Shown piece after piece: positions 17,721 to 25,635 of a stretch of DNA of 64,000 nucleotides (its first letter is position 1; every line of letters begins with the position of its first letter). The DNA comes from Candidatus Mailhella excrementigallinarum (GTDB lineage: Bacteria; Desulfobacterota; Desulfovibrionia; Desulfovibrionales; Desulfovibrionaceae). The DNA lies in contig CALUUZ010000001.1 of NCBI GenBank assembly GCA_944324075.1, forward strand, positions 1-64,000, written 5' to 3'. The notes beneath the pieces were generated by a model that worked only from the letters and a program-made list of their open reading frames with translations, was not told where the DNA came from and made no database searches. The position numbers and the translations under genes were made by a program.

Positions 17721-18138
17721 GCTCTGTTGTAGAATAGTGTTGAAAACAACCTTGACCGCCGGAGGCACGCCGCGTCAGCGGCGTATGGAGCGACGCCCCC
17801 CCGCTGACCTTCTTCCGTTCGTCGCTCGTAACCATGCGCGGCAGGCAAAGCCTGACCGCGCCCTCGCTCCTCTCTCCATGCTCGCTACGCTCGCGCCTCC
17901 GGCGGCCAATGCGGCATGGAGGGGGGCGAGGAGCGGAAGAAAAGGTTCGCGGAGCGGAGCCTTCGGGCGGCTTTGCCGCACGAAGGCGCAAGCGAGCCGG
18001 CCGCGGATACATGCTGCCTTTCGCCCGTGTGGAACACGGGCTGCCTTTGCGGCAACGTTCGTTGCCGCCCATGCCGGAGTAAAGGAACACGTCACGCACA
18101 GAGCCATCAACACGGTTCCACTACAGAGCGCCATCATT
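17721..18138 (-). mobile_element. Family C element, MITE-like, 409 bp between its terminal repeats
   Basis: Terminal inverted repeats lie at 17721-17743 (GCTCTGTTGTAGAATAGTGT...) and 18107-18129, matching at 19 of 23 positions. There is no transposase. The minus strand is open from 18137 to 17775; the 120-codon frame starts inside the right terminal repeat and reads like a signal peptide (MALCVTCSFTPAWAA) before turning Arg/Ala-rich. I treat the frame as part of the element rather than as a confirmed gene. Confidence 0.6.
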
Positions 18139-18145
18139 TTTATTC

Positions 18146-18173
18146 TTGACGAATCATGCTTTTTTGATTAAAT
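18146..18173 (+). promoter_or_regulatory. Candidate sigma-70-type promoter
   Basis: TTGACG (18146-18151), a 16-base AT-rich spacer and TTAAAT (18168-18173), 21 bases before the start codon at 18195. It lies directly outside the right end of the family C element, in one of the most AT-rich stretches of the window. Confidence 0.5.
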
Positions 18174-18194
18174 GGGTTTACAAAGGAAGAAGTC

Positions 18195-18596
18195 ATGAAA
18201 CGTTTTTCCGTCACCTCCATATCCCCGTCTCTCAGAAAGCTGGGCAGTCTCCTGTTCATCTTTCTGTTCCTGTGCGGAGTGGGATATCATACCACGGAAA
18301 TGGCGGAACTTCACCAGGCCCAGGCCAGAGGCATTCCCGAACAGGCCGGCATCATTCAGGCTTCCCTCGCTCTTTCCGGTTCACAGCTCGCCATGCCGCG
18401 CGTGGCGGAAGTAGTTACGGAACTTCGTCACTCAGAATCTTTTCTGCCCTTACCGGTTCTTCTTCCCAACAATGTGGATGTTGAACGTCCTTCCGCCATC
18501 ATCCTCTCTCTGCGGAACAACGTCAGCATTATTCCCCAGCCGTGTCGTCCTTACGGCCTGCTCCCTCTCCCGAACGCGCCACCAGTTCTGTCCTGA
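18195..18596 (+). CDS. Membrane-anchored protein of unknown function, paralogue 1
   Basis: A 133-residue protein starting MKRFSVTSISPSLRKLGSLL, with one N-terminal hydrophobic segment (about residues 15-30) that could be an anchor or uncleaved signal, then ~100 mostly exported-looking residues. It is clearly related to the gene at 19198. Both begin MKRFS-TSISP----LGSLL, share a central -MPR- patch and end PYG-LPLP--PPVLS. GGAAGAAGTC precedes the ATG. It is followed 96 bases later by a 30-residue single-helix protein. No known family was recognised. Confidence 0.7.
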   Translation: MKRFSVTSISPSLRKLGSLLFIFLFLCGVGYHTTEMAELHQAQARGIPEQAGIIQASLALSGSQLAMPRVAEVVTELRHSESFLPLPVLLPNNVDVERPSAIILSLRNNVSIIPQPCRPYGLLPLPNAPPVLS

Positions 18597-18692
18597 AGGT
18601 TTTGCCGTCAACCGTCGTACAGGCTGTTTTCTGCTTCGCAGGAATGTGCTTGTCCCTCAGTTCGCAATCCATCTACCCTCAGGAGCATGATT

Positions 18693-18785
18693 ATGTCTCT
18701 CGATGCCACCGTACTGCTTACCTGTCTGGCATTCCTGGCGCTTTCCGTCGGTCTCGGCCTCTTCGGGGCACGTCTCAACAAGTAA
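18693..18785 (+). CDS. 30-residue single-helix membrane miniprotein 1
   Basis: MSLDATVLLTCLAFLALSVG, then LGLFGARLNK. It is one hydrophobic helix with a short basic C-terminal end, so probably inner-membrane with the tail inside. AGGAG lies 7 bases before the ATG. It matches the miniprotein at 20560 over most of its length (VLLTC--FLA-SV--G--GA-L). A 13-bp hairpin follows at 18807-18846. Confidence 0.65.
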   Translation: MSLDATVLLTCLAFLALSVGLGLFGARLNK

Positions 18786-18806
18786 TTCGCGTTATGGCCT
18801 GATTAT

Positions 18807-18846
18807 CCCCGGGAGCGGCCCTTTTGACAGTCTGCCGCTCCCGGGG
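18807..18846 (+). terminator. Strong 13-bp hairpin after miniprotein 1
   Basis: CCCCGGGAGCGGC (18807-18819) pairs exactly with GCCGCTCCCGGGG (18834-18846), 22 bases after the miniprotein stop. No T-run follows; it probably ends the paralogue 1 transcript. Confidence 0.55.
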
Positions 18847-18908
18847 GGGGGGTCAGCTCCTCTCTCCGATAAACCGGACAAACGCGGGGAACGGCACTGA
18901 AGAACATG

Positions 18909-18952
18909 CCTGCGAGGTTCCGCCCGGCAGGATATGTTCAACCGCAAACGCT
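18909..18952 (+). repeat. Family A fragment
   Basis: Only the right end remains: GGCAGGATATGTTCAACCGC followed by AAACGCTTC. The rest of 18847-19197 contains no supportable gene and nothing else recognised. Confidence 0.5.
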
Positions 18953-19197
18953 TCTTGTCTGATGACAGGCAGCATCCGCCCCATCGGCGGCCCTCGGTAT
19001 CAGCCTGCTCCGTTATCCGGGGATGCATGAATGCGGCGTGAGGACTTCGCTCCGAAAGTCGGATTACGATAAACATCCAGGCTCAAGAATCCGTGGCCGC
19101 GGCAGACCGTTCCGAACATATCGCCTGAAAACGGCTTTCCTGTCTTCATATTCATATTTCCGGATTCCCTTTCCCCTTTTCTGCTCAGGACAATGTC

Positions 19198-19587
19198 ATG
19201 AAGCGCTTTTCCCTCACCTCCATATCCCCGACATGCAAACGGCTGGGCAGCCTGCTGATCATGCTTGTCCTCTGTATGGGAATGGGACGCGCCGTCGCAC
19301 CTTCGCAGGAAGGCCCCCGGAATCTTGCTGTTTCCCAGCTTTCCCTCAATCAGCTCGTCGCACAGTTTGAAAGCCCCCGCTTTCTCATGCCGCGCATTGA
19401 CGTGCAGATACGAAACGCCGGGGAATATTATCCTCTCCAGCTTTTTCTTGCTCTGGCGGAAATGCCGACAGCATGCCGAAGCTGCACGAATTCTCTCCTT
19501 CGCGCAACCAGCGCGCCTCCCCTGTCTCTCCCGGGTGAGCCGTACGGCATGCTGCCGCTTCCTCACGGGCCACCAGTTCTCTCCTGA
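19198..19587 (+). CDS. Membrane-anchored protein of unknown function, paralogue 2
   Basis: A 129-residue protein starting MKRFSLTSISPTCKRLGSLL, with a hydrophobic N-terminal segment (about 15-31) and an exported-looking remainder ending EPYGMLPLPHGPPVLS. It is the paralogue of 18195-18596; their first ~20 codons are nearly identical at DNA level too. The middle has diverged strongly, while the C-terminal PPVLS tail is kept, which suggests the tail matters. A 43-residue single-helix protein starts 91 bases downstream, the same layout as the first module. Confidence 0.7.
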   Translation: MKRFSLTSISPTCKRLGSLLIMLVLCMGMGRAVAPSQEGPRNLAVSQLSLNQLVAQFESPRFLMPRIDVQIRNAGEYYPLQLFLALAEMPTACRSCTNSLLRATSAPPLSLPGEPYGMLPLPHGPPVLS

Positions 19588-19678
19588 ACCGACATATCCG
19601 ACTATCAAGGGCATTCCGCGACAATCGCGGTCTTCATGCGCCATTTCAGTCAACTGTCAAATTTTCAGGAGAATACCT

Positions 19679-19810
19679 ATGGTTTCCGAAGTTCTTGTTG
19701 CGGTCTTGTGCCTCGTATTTGTAGGTTTTGCCATTGTACTGGGCATAGCCGGCGCACGCAGCGGCAAAAAACATTCCATGGCCGAAGCCGGAGATACCGA
19801 CAAGTCATAA
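19679..19810 (+). CDS. 43-residue single-helix membrane miniprotein 2
   Basis: Starts MVSEVLVAVLCLVFVGFAIV. It has one long hydrophobic helix ending GAR, then a hydrophilic tail with KKHS and EAGDTDKS. CAGGAG precedes the ATG. It resembles miniproteins 1 and 3 in the helix and in the G-x-x-GAR/GAK end of the helix, but has a longer tail. An 11-bp inverted repeat follows (19817-19827 with 19856-19866). Confidence 0.62.
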   Translation: MVSEVLVAVLCLVFVGFAIVLGIAGARSGKKHSMAEAGDTDKS

Positions 19811-19816
19811 TCCGTC

Positions 19817-19866
19817 ACAGCCGGAGAGTGCACGCTGAAAGGTCTCGCGCGGCATTCTCCGGCTGT
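19817..19866 (+). terminator. Hairpin after miniprotein 2
   Basis: ACAGCCGGAGA (19817-19827) pairs exactly with TCTCCGGCTGT (19856-19866) across a 28-base loop. It begins six bases after the stop codon and is a plausible transcript end. Confidence 0.45.
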
Positions 19867-20029
19867 TCGCCGTTTCCGTGAAAGCAATCCGCTATCCTGC
19901 GGCATGGACGTATGGACAACACCTTTCCAGAACGGAAATATCCGTGGAAGCAGACACGGCGGGTTCCTGCGCGATACAGGACATGCAGCCTGCCTGCGGT
20001 ATGAAACATGCCGCGGTCGCCCCATCTGC

Positions 20030-20147
20030 CTCCTGACTCCGCAGCCGACGGACAGGGGGCGTGCGGATTTCATCGGTTTCGCCGTCTTGTCAACCGCTCT
20101 TTTTCCCCTGAAAGGGGAGGTTTCAAACAGCAAAGGAATTTTTGATG
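20030..20147 (+). repeat. Dispersed repeat family B, copy 2
   Basis: Begins near CTGACTCCGCAGCCGACGGA and ends AGCAAAGGAATTTTTGATGA. The ATG at 20145 opens a 93-codon frame (to 20426), but that frame runs through two large hairpins and has no protein-like character. I therefore do not call it a gene; it may be a decayed one. Confidence 0.65.
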
Positions 20148-20559
20148 AAATTCGCGGCTTGCCGCCTTGTGCGGCAAGCCGCCGGGAGGCGCGCCCTCCC
20201 CTGCCTCCCGCCCGTATCCCGCCCCTCCCGGCGGGATACGGGGTCAAAAGTCTTGTCTGCTTTCCGCATGCGTCCTCCGGCCCCCGCAGGGCGCACAGAT
20301 ACGCTCTCTTGCAGAACCGCGCTGAAGACGCTGCGCGAGATGTACGCCTCTGCCCGGCAGCAGGCTGTTTCAGATACCGTTCTGCAACACAGCCTGCAGA
20401 CACCGCACTTGACGAAAACAGGTTGAAATCTTACATGGAGACAGGATATGCGGCGTTTTCCGCCCATCTTCCTCCAGTTCTCGGCCGGGGGACAATGATG
20501 CCGTGTGGTGCATCACTGTGCCCATGCAAACGTGTAACACATCGCCTCAGGAGGGCATC
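20148..20559 (+). other. Hairpin-rich stretch without a supportable gene
   Basis: Contains an exact stem from CGGCTTGCCGC to GCGGCAAGCCG (about 20155-20183) and another from CCCGTATCCCGCC to GGCGGGATACGGG (about 20211-20247). In modules 1 and 2 this position would hold the ~130-residue partner gene. Only a short CTCCAGTTCTC-like match to those genes' 3' ends is visible, at about 20470. Confidence 0.4.
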
Positions 20560-20646
20560 ATGGCGGCTACCGTTCTTTTGACCTGTGCGGGATTTCTGGC
20601 TATTTCCGTCGTTTTCGGCTTTATCGGAGCCAAACTGAGCGACTAG
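20560..20646 (+). CDS. 28-residue single-helix membrane miniprotein 3
   Basis: MAATVLLTCAGFLAISVVFG, then FIGAKLSD. It is one hydrophobic helix with a short charged end. A strong CAGGAGG lies 5 bases before the ATG, which argues that it is translated. It matches miniprotein 1 at VLLTC, FLA-SV and GA-L. Unlike the other two it has no ~130-residue partner upstream. The TAG stop coincides with the start of a repeat A copy. Confidence 0.65.
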   Translation: MAATVLLTCAGFLAISVVFGFIGAKLSD

Positions 20647-20810
20647 AGCGTTTTCGCTTTGAGCATGCTCCCGGAGTCGAGCGGAGCGAGACCCCGCCGC
20701 GACGCCGGAGCAGCCGCAATTCACTTGCGGCGTACAGCCTCGGCGGAGGCGTGAAACCTGCGGGCCGGAACATGAAATCTGGCTGGCAGTTCTTCAATAA
20801 CAAAATGCTA
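20644..20810 (+). repeat. Dispersed repeat family A, copy 8
   Basis: Starts TAGAGCGTTTTCGCTTTGAG on the miniprotein 3 stop and ends TCTTCAATAACAAAATGCTA. The core GGAGCAGCCGCAATTCACTT is intact. Confidence 0.8.
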
Positions 20811-20928
20811 CGGAGTCGGGCAAGGCGGCATCCGCCGCAATGCCGGGAAGACTCCGGTTTCAAGCGCGAAACCTGCGGCTCGGACACAAGAACCGGCTGG
20901 CAGGCATGTTCGATGACAGCATGCTCCC
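20811..20928 (+). repeat. Family A, partial tandem copy
   Basis: Directly follows copy 8: CGGAGTCGGGCAAGG, then GCGCGAAACCTGCGGCTCGG and a degenerate right end near AGCATGCTC. The central GCCGCAATTCACTTG block is shortened. Confidence 0.55.
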
Positions 20929-20990
20929 ATGGAGCGCAGAAAAGCCCTCTCTTTTTACGGAGAGGGCTTTTCTGCGCTCCATGGGAGCAT
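20921..20990. terminator. Perfect 31-bp inverted repeat, probable terminator
   Basis: Arms 20921-20951 and 20960-20990 are exact reverse complements around an 8-base loop. The inner part, AAAAGCCCTCTC with GAGAGGGCTTTT, looks like an ordinary bidirectional terminator for asd (stop at 21046). The outer arm extends it into the flanking repeat end. Confidence 0.65.
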
Positions 20991-21045
20991 TTTACCTGAT
21001 GTGAACCGCCTTCCCGAACAGGGAAACCGCGTTATCCACTCCGGG

Positions 21046-22095
21046 TTACAGGAACATATCCGGCCTGCGCACGGACACGAGATCCCGCTCCAGCAGCTCT
21101 TCGGCGATCTGCACCGCATTGAGGGCGGCACCCTTACGGATATTATCGGCCACAATCCAGAGGTTGAGACCATTGGCAATGCTGTCGTCCTCACGGATAC
21201 GGCCCACGAACACGGGATCATCTCCGGCCGCGTCCACGGCAAGCGGATAGATGTTCTGGGAAGGATTATCCAGCACACGCACTCCCGGAGCAGTCGCCAG
21301 TATCGCCCGGGCATCCCTGCCGCTCAGCTTCTTTTCCGTTTCTATGTTGACCGACTCCGAATGACTGTAGAATACGGGCACGCGCACGCAGGTGGCTGTC
21401 ACACGGATCTTCGGATCTTCCATGATCTTCACCGTTTCGTTCACCATCTTCATTTCTTCCTTGGTGTACTCGTTCTCCAGGAAGACATCAATGTGCGGCA
21501 GGCAGTTGAAGGCAATGCGGTGGGGGTATACCTCCACATCCGGTTCCTGCATGTTGAAAAGCTGACGCACCTGGTGCTCAAGTTCATTGATTCCCTTCTG
21601 ACCTGTGCCGCTCACCGCCTGATATGTGGATACCACGACCCGGCGGATGCCCGCCGCATCATGCAGGGGCTTCAGCGCCACAACCATCTGAATGGTGGAG
21701 CAGTTGGGGTTGGCGATGATGCCGTTATGCTCCTCCAGAGCGTGCGGATTCACCTCCGGAACAACCAGCGGGCAGCGTTCATCCATGCGCCAGGCGCTGG
21801 AATTGTCTACCACCACACAACCGGAGGCGACGGCATGGGGAGCGAAGGTCTGGGATGTGCTTCCCCCTGCGGAGAACAGGGCAAGATCCACGCCCTTGAA
21901 GGAGTCGCTGCTCAATTCCTGCACGGTGAGTTCTTCTCCGTCCTCGCCGAATGGCACCTTCCTGCCCGCCGAACGCGCGGAAGCCAGCGCCACTACCCGG
22001 GAAGCGGGAAAGTTGCGCCCGGCCAGAGTATTCAGCATTTCACGCCCCACGGCGCCGGTAGCGCCGACCACGGCCACAACGAGAGATTTTTCCAT
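21046..22095 (-). CDS. asd: Aspartate-semialdehyde dehydrogenase
   Basis: Makes aspartate semialdehyde for Lys, diaminopimelate, Thr and Met synthesis. The 349-residue protein has the NADP-binding GATGAVGREML (residues 11-21), catalytic Cys132 in ANPNCSTIQM and FNCLPHIDVFLENEYTKEE with the later RVPVFYSHSE segment. Length is typical. I use ATG 22095 (MEKSLVVAVV), preceded by AGGAAAG; the frame upstream is a random extension. A large hairpin follows the stop. Confidence 0.95.
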   Translation of the reverse strand: MEKSLVVAVVGATGAVGREMLNTLAGRNFPASRVVALASARSAGRKVPFGEDGEELTVQELSSDSFKGVDLALFSAGGSTSQTFAPHAVASGCVVVDNSSAWRMDERCPLVVPEVNPHALEEHNGIIANPNCSTIQMVVALKPLHDAAGIRRVVVSTYQAVSGTGQKGINELEHQVRQLFNMQEPDVEVYPHRIAFNCLPHIDVFLENEYTKEEMKMVNETVKIMEDPKIRVTATCVRVPVFYSHSESVNIETEKKLSGRDARAILATAPGVRVLDNPSQNIYPLAVDAAGDDPVFVGRIREDDSIANGLNLWIVADNIRKGAALNAVQIAEELLERDLVSVRRPDMFL

Positions 22096-22295
22096 GTCGC
22101 TTTCCTGTGTTTGACGCGGCATCACCGCAGCAAGAGCGCGCCCGGATCCGAACGCGCGTTTGTCACTCCTTGCACCGGGGGCGGCGGCCTGTCAAGTTCC
22201 GGGAACAAATTCCCAAAACCCGGAAGCTGTTCATGCAGCCCTGCGGGGGCATGTACCGCCGGTCGTTCCCCGGAAGCATTCTCAAAACAAAAGGC

Positions 22296-22505
22296 TCTGT
22301 CATGGAACCGTGTTGACGACGTTGCGCGGAACGTATCGTTTTACTCCGGCACAGGCGGCAATATTCAGTGCCGCAGGGCAGCCCGTGTTCCACACGGGCG
22401 CAGGACAGCATGTGTCCACGACCGGCCCGCTTGCGTTTTGCGCGGAAAACGCTGCGCTCGCACCTCCGGCGGTCAAGAATATGTTCAACACCATTCCATG
22501 ACAGA
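22296..22505 (+). mobile_element. Family C element, MITE-like, 210 bp
   Basis: Terminal inverted repeats at 22296-22316 (TCTGTCATGGAACCGTGTTG...) and 22485-22505 match at 19 of 21 positions. It has the same ends as the 17721 element, in the opposite orientation and shorter. On the + strand a signal-like frame is again visible (TLRGTYRFTPAQAA). It fills the gap between asd and the cmk-moaC gene; the rest of 22096-22521 shows nothing recognisable. Confidence 0.65.
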
Positions 22506-22521
22506 ACCAAACAAAAAAGCC

Positions 22522-23694
22522 CTACTCCGCCCGGAAGTCTCCGCTTTTGCCGCCGCTCTTGTATACCAGGCGCACGTCACGGATAACCATATCCTTCTGC
22601 ACGGCCTTGGCCATATCGTAAATGGTGGCCGCCGCAACCTGAGCGGCCATGAGAGCTTCCATTTCCACACCTGTCCTGCCGCTGACGCGCACCTCGCTTT
22701 CCAGCAGCACGGAGGGCGGTTCATCCCGGATTTCAAAACGGATGTCCGCATAGTTGACAGCCAGAGGGTGACAGAGGGGAATCAGTTCCCAGGTGCGCTT
22801 GGCCGCCATGATGCCCGCTACCTTGGCCACAGCCAGCACATCGCCCTTGGGCAGAGCGTCGCGTCTGAGCAGATCGAGCGTCGAGGCGCTCATTTCCACC
22901 ACGGCGCGGGCGCGGGCCACGCGCCGCGTTTCCAGCTTGCCGCCCACATCCACCATGCGCAGGCTTCCGTCTTCCGCCAGATGGGTAAAACCGGGTTCGG
23001 CCTCATGGCGCAGTCCGTCCCGCCCGAGCGCCGCGTGGACGGAATTGAGCAGCACGCGCAGAACAGCGTCGGGATCGAGATCGGAAGTGTCTACCAGAAC
23101 AGCGTCGGGAGCCGGGCGCAGGGGGTCCAGCGCCCGTCCGCGATCCTGTTCGTCGCGCTGAACTATATCATTCAGCACCGTATTGAAATCAGCCTCCAGA
23201 CCTCTGGCGAGCAGTTCCCTGAACCGGCGTTCGGCCCGGACTTCAGGCCGCGCATCGAGAAAAAACTTGCGCCGCGCGCCGGGAAAGACTTTCGTCCCCA
23301 TATCGCGGCCTTCAGCCACCAGGGAGACCCCTTCCCCCAGCTCCTGCTGGGCCTTCTGCAGCTCGCTCCGCAGCACGGGCAGTCTGGCCACCAGAGACGC
23401 CAGTCTCCCCGCCCGTTCGGTGCGGATTTCCTCGCCTACGGGTCTGCCGCAGCAGCACAGAATCCACGAGCCGCCCTCCCCCCGGCGCAGGGAAAAGGCA
23501 AAGGCGGCACAGCGGCGACGCAGCTCCTCTTCCGGCAGATCGGCGGCTTCTGCTCCCAGGGCAAGGCCAAGCGTGCGGTACATGGCCCCCGTATCAAGGT
23601 AGGCGATGCCCAGTTCGGCGGCCAGACGCCGGGCCAGAGTGCTTTTGCCGACTCCGGCCGGGCCGTCCATGGTAATCACGAAAGCCTTGCTCAT
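22522..23694 (-). CDS. Cytidylate kinase fused to MoaC (cyclic pyranopterin monophosphate synthase)
   Basis: One 390-residue frame carries two enzymes. Residues ~1-228 are a CMP kinase: P-loop [39 protein letters not shown] and [10 protein letters not shown]. Residues ~235-390 are MoaC, which makes cPMP for molybdenum cofactor: [44 protein letters not shown] and the terminal [15 protein letters not shown]. No frameshift or stop separates them. I use ATG 23694 ([11 protein letters not shown]), 8 bases after GGGGA. hisC lies upstream on the same strand. Each half looks complete, so both activities are likely. Confidence 0.9.
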   Translation of the reverse strand: MSKAFVITMDGPAGVGKSTLARRLAAELGIAYLDTGAMYRTLGLALGAEAADLPEEELRRRCAAFAFSLRRGEGGSWILCCCGRPVGEEIRTERAGRLASLVARLPVLRSELQKAQQELGEGVSLVAEGRDMGTKVFPGARRKFFLDARPEVRAERRFRELLARGLEADFNTVLNDIVQRDEQDRGRALDPLRPAPDAVLVDTSDLDPDAVLRVLLNSVHAALGRDGLRHEAEPGFTHLAEDGSLRMVDVGGKLETRRVARARAVVEMSASTLDLLRRDALPKGDVLAVAKVAGIMAAKRTWELIPLCHPLAVNYADIRFEIRDEPPSVLLESEVRVSGRTGVEMEALMAAQVAAATIYDMAKAVQKDMVIRDVRLVYKSGGKSGDFRAE

Positions 23695-23829
23695 GTTCAT
23701 TTCCCCAAACGCCGCACGGCGCAATGTTGCATGGTGCTGGAGGGATATCCCGGAGACCGGGGGCGGCCCGCGGAAAGTTCATGTCCGCGGGACCATGCGC
23801 TCCATCGGAAAAACTCCGGCCGCGCCGCA

Positions 23830-24975
23830 TCACGCGCGGAGGAACTCCCGGCACAGTTCGAGAAAAAAGCGGTTTTCCTCCTCCCGTCCCACGGTGACGC
23901 GCAGCCAGTCCGGCAGATGATATGCCCCGAGCCCCCGGATGATCATCCCCCGCTCCAGCAGACGGGCATGCAACTGCCTTGCCGTCATCTTTTCCGCCGG
24001 AGGGGAAAACATGATGAAGTTGGACTGGCTGGGAATGACGGAACACCCCATGCCCTGCAGTTCGCGGGAAATCAGTTTCCGTCCCTCACGGGTGAAGCGC
24101 AGGCTTTCCCGCCGGAACGCGTCGTCCGAAAGAGCGGCCAGCGCGGCTTCCTCCGCGAGGATGTTCAGGGAAAACGGCAGACGCACGCGCCACAGGTAGT
24201 CGGCCAGCCGTTCAGGCAGGATGCCGTAGCCGATACGCAGACCGGCCAGCCCGTAAATTTTGGAAAACGTGCGCAGGATCGCCACATTGGGCAAACGATC
24301 AAGCGCGGGCAGCAGCGACTGCCCCTCGTCCGCGAACTCCATATACGCCTCGTCCACCACCAGCAGACAGGCGGGGGGCAGCGCGCGGGCCAGATCCTCC
24401 AGACGTTCGGGCGCGGCCAGGCGGCCGGAAGGGTTATCCGGCGACGTCACGAATGCCAGCGTGGTATTCTCATCCGTCAGCTTCAGCATGGCCTTGAAAT
24501 CGAAATCGAAATCACTCCCGAGCGGCGCACGGCGCAGTTCCACTCCCGCCATTTTCGCCTGCGTGACATAAAGCCCGAAACAGGGGGAAAACGCCACCGC
24601 GTTGTGCGTACCGGGAACGGCGCGGATTCTGAACAGCAGATCGATCAGTTCATCCGATCCGTTGCCGACAAAAATGCGCTCCGGCCCGACCCGATACCTC
24701 TCGGCAAGGGCGCTCACCAGGCGGGGATTTCCCGCCTGCGGGTAACGATGCGCGCGGGAAAGCGCGGCAAGCAGCGCTTCACGCGCGGAAGGCGGAACGC
24801 CCAGCGAGTTTTCATTGCTCGCAAGCTTGATTACCCGCTCAAGGCCATAGCGGAGACGTATCTCCTCCATGCTCAGACCAGGTTCATACGCTTCAAATTC
24901 CGCCACATCGGGCCGCACATCCGTGCAGCGGGCAAAAGAAGCACTCTTCCGCAGTGCGTCCATTTGTTCTGTCAT
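23830..24975 (-). CDS. hisC: Histidinol-phosphate aminotransferase
   Basis: PLP enzyme of histidine synthesis. The 381-residue fold-type I protein has KLASNENSLGVPPSA, FVGNGSDELIDLL, SPDNPSGRL, VVDEAYMEFAD, and the PLP lysine in RTFSKIYGLAGLRIGYG (about residue 231). The final RVTVGREEENRFFLE contains the substrate-phosphate Arg. Related Phe/Tyr enzymes share this fold, so the specificity is inferred from overall similarity. It lies 135 bases upstream of cmk-moaC on the same strand. Confidence 0.9.
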   Translation of the reverse strand: MTEQMDALRKSASFARCTDVRPDVAEFEAYEPGLSMEEIRLRYGLERVIKLASNENSLGVPPSAREALLAALSRAHRYPQAGNPRLVSALAERYRVGPERIFVGNGSDELIDLLFRIRAVPGTHNAVAFSPCFGLYVTQAKMAGVELRRAPLGSDFDFDFKAMLKLTDENTTLAFVTSPDNPSGRLAAPERLEDLARALPPACLLVVDEAYMEFADEGQSLLPALDRLPNVAILRTFSKIYGLAGLRIGYGILPERLADYLWRVRLPFSLNILAEEAALAALSDDAFRRESLRFTREGRKLISRELQGMGCSVIPSQSNFIMFSPPAEKMTARQLHARLLERGMIIRGLGAYHLPDWLRVTVGREEENRFFLELCREFLRA

Positions 24976-25167
24976 GCCGCAATCCTGAAAACGGGCGCGC
25001 GTTCCGCCACGGAGCCGTGTCCGTGGCGGAACGCGCCAGATTGTTCATATCGTAGCCGACTGTCATCCGGAACAGCCGCCGTTATCGCCGGCAGAGGATT
25101 CTTTCCGCCGACGGAAGGAATCCGCGCGGAAAACCCGCATCAGGCGGATATCCGGATCTTCCGCATG

Positions 25168-25635
25168 CTACCTGGATTCTTCCTCAGGCAGATCGTCGGC
25201 GGGACGGATAGTCAGCACCGGGCGGGAGGAATTCTTGACCACCTTTTCCGCCACGGAACCGAACAGAATACGGTCAATACCCTTGCGGCCGTGAGTCCCC
25301 ATGACGATAAGATCGGCATCCTCATTTTCCGCAAGACTGAGGATCTCCTCGGCGGCATAGCCGACGACGACTTCCGCCTTTACCTGCACATCGGGGAAGT
25401 GTTCGGCCACGAAGTCGGCCATGGCCTTTTCCGCTCCGGACACGATTTCCCCCACAAAACTGTCGATGGTGTTGGGCGGAACGTGGAATCCGGTATACTG
25501 GGTCAGAGTGGGAGCGGCATACACGGCAACAATGCTCGCCCCGGACATCTTCGCCAGCATGGTCGCATATTCGGCCACCTGCCTGCTGTGCTCGGAAAGG
25601 TCAAGAGCGCATACAATCTTCTGCAGCTTCGCCAT
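25168..25635 (-). CDS. Universal stress protein (UspA family)
   Basis: A single-domain Usp of 155 residues. It begins MAKLQKIVCALDLSEHSRQV and has the ATP-binding signature GTHGRKGIDRILFGSVAEKV (G-2x-G-9x-G-S). It is probably a cytoplasmic ATP-binding Usp acting under stress or starvation, from the family only. ATG 25635 has AGGAG 7 bases upstream. No operon partner. The gap to hisC (24976-25167) shows nothing recognisable. Confidence 0.92.
   Translation of the reverse strand: MAKLQKIVCALDLSEHSRQVAEYATMLAKMSGASIVAVYAAPTLTQYTGFHVPPNTIDSFVGEIVSGAEKAMADFVAEHFPDVQVKAEVVVGYAAEEILSLAENEDADLIVMGTHGRKGIDRILFGSVAEKVVKNSSRPVLTIRPADDLPEEESR

Larger units (their letters stand above)
17130..18194. other. 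Gene-poor, repeat-filled segment
   Basis: About 1.06 kb with no supportable gene. It contains a fragment of repeat family C (17321-17372), a repeat A copy (17495-17671), a lone family C end (17687-17719) and a full family C element (17721-18138). The stretch 17175-17320 shows nothing recognisable. Confidence 0.6.

Noticed and set aside
17775-18137. 120-codon minus-strand frame with a signal-peptide-like start
   Set aside because: It lies wholly inside the family C element, starts in its terminal repeat and becomes low-complexity after the signal-like part, so it was not called as a gene.
20145-20426. 93-codon gene after the family B ribosome-binding site
   Set aside because: The frame runs through two strong hairpins and its Arg/Pro/Ser-rich translation shows no protein-like pattern. 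I left it as a possible decayed gene.
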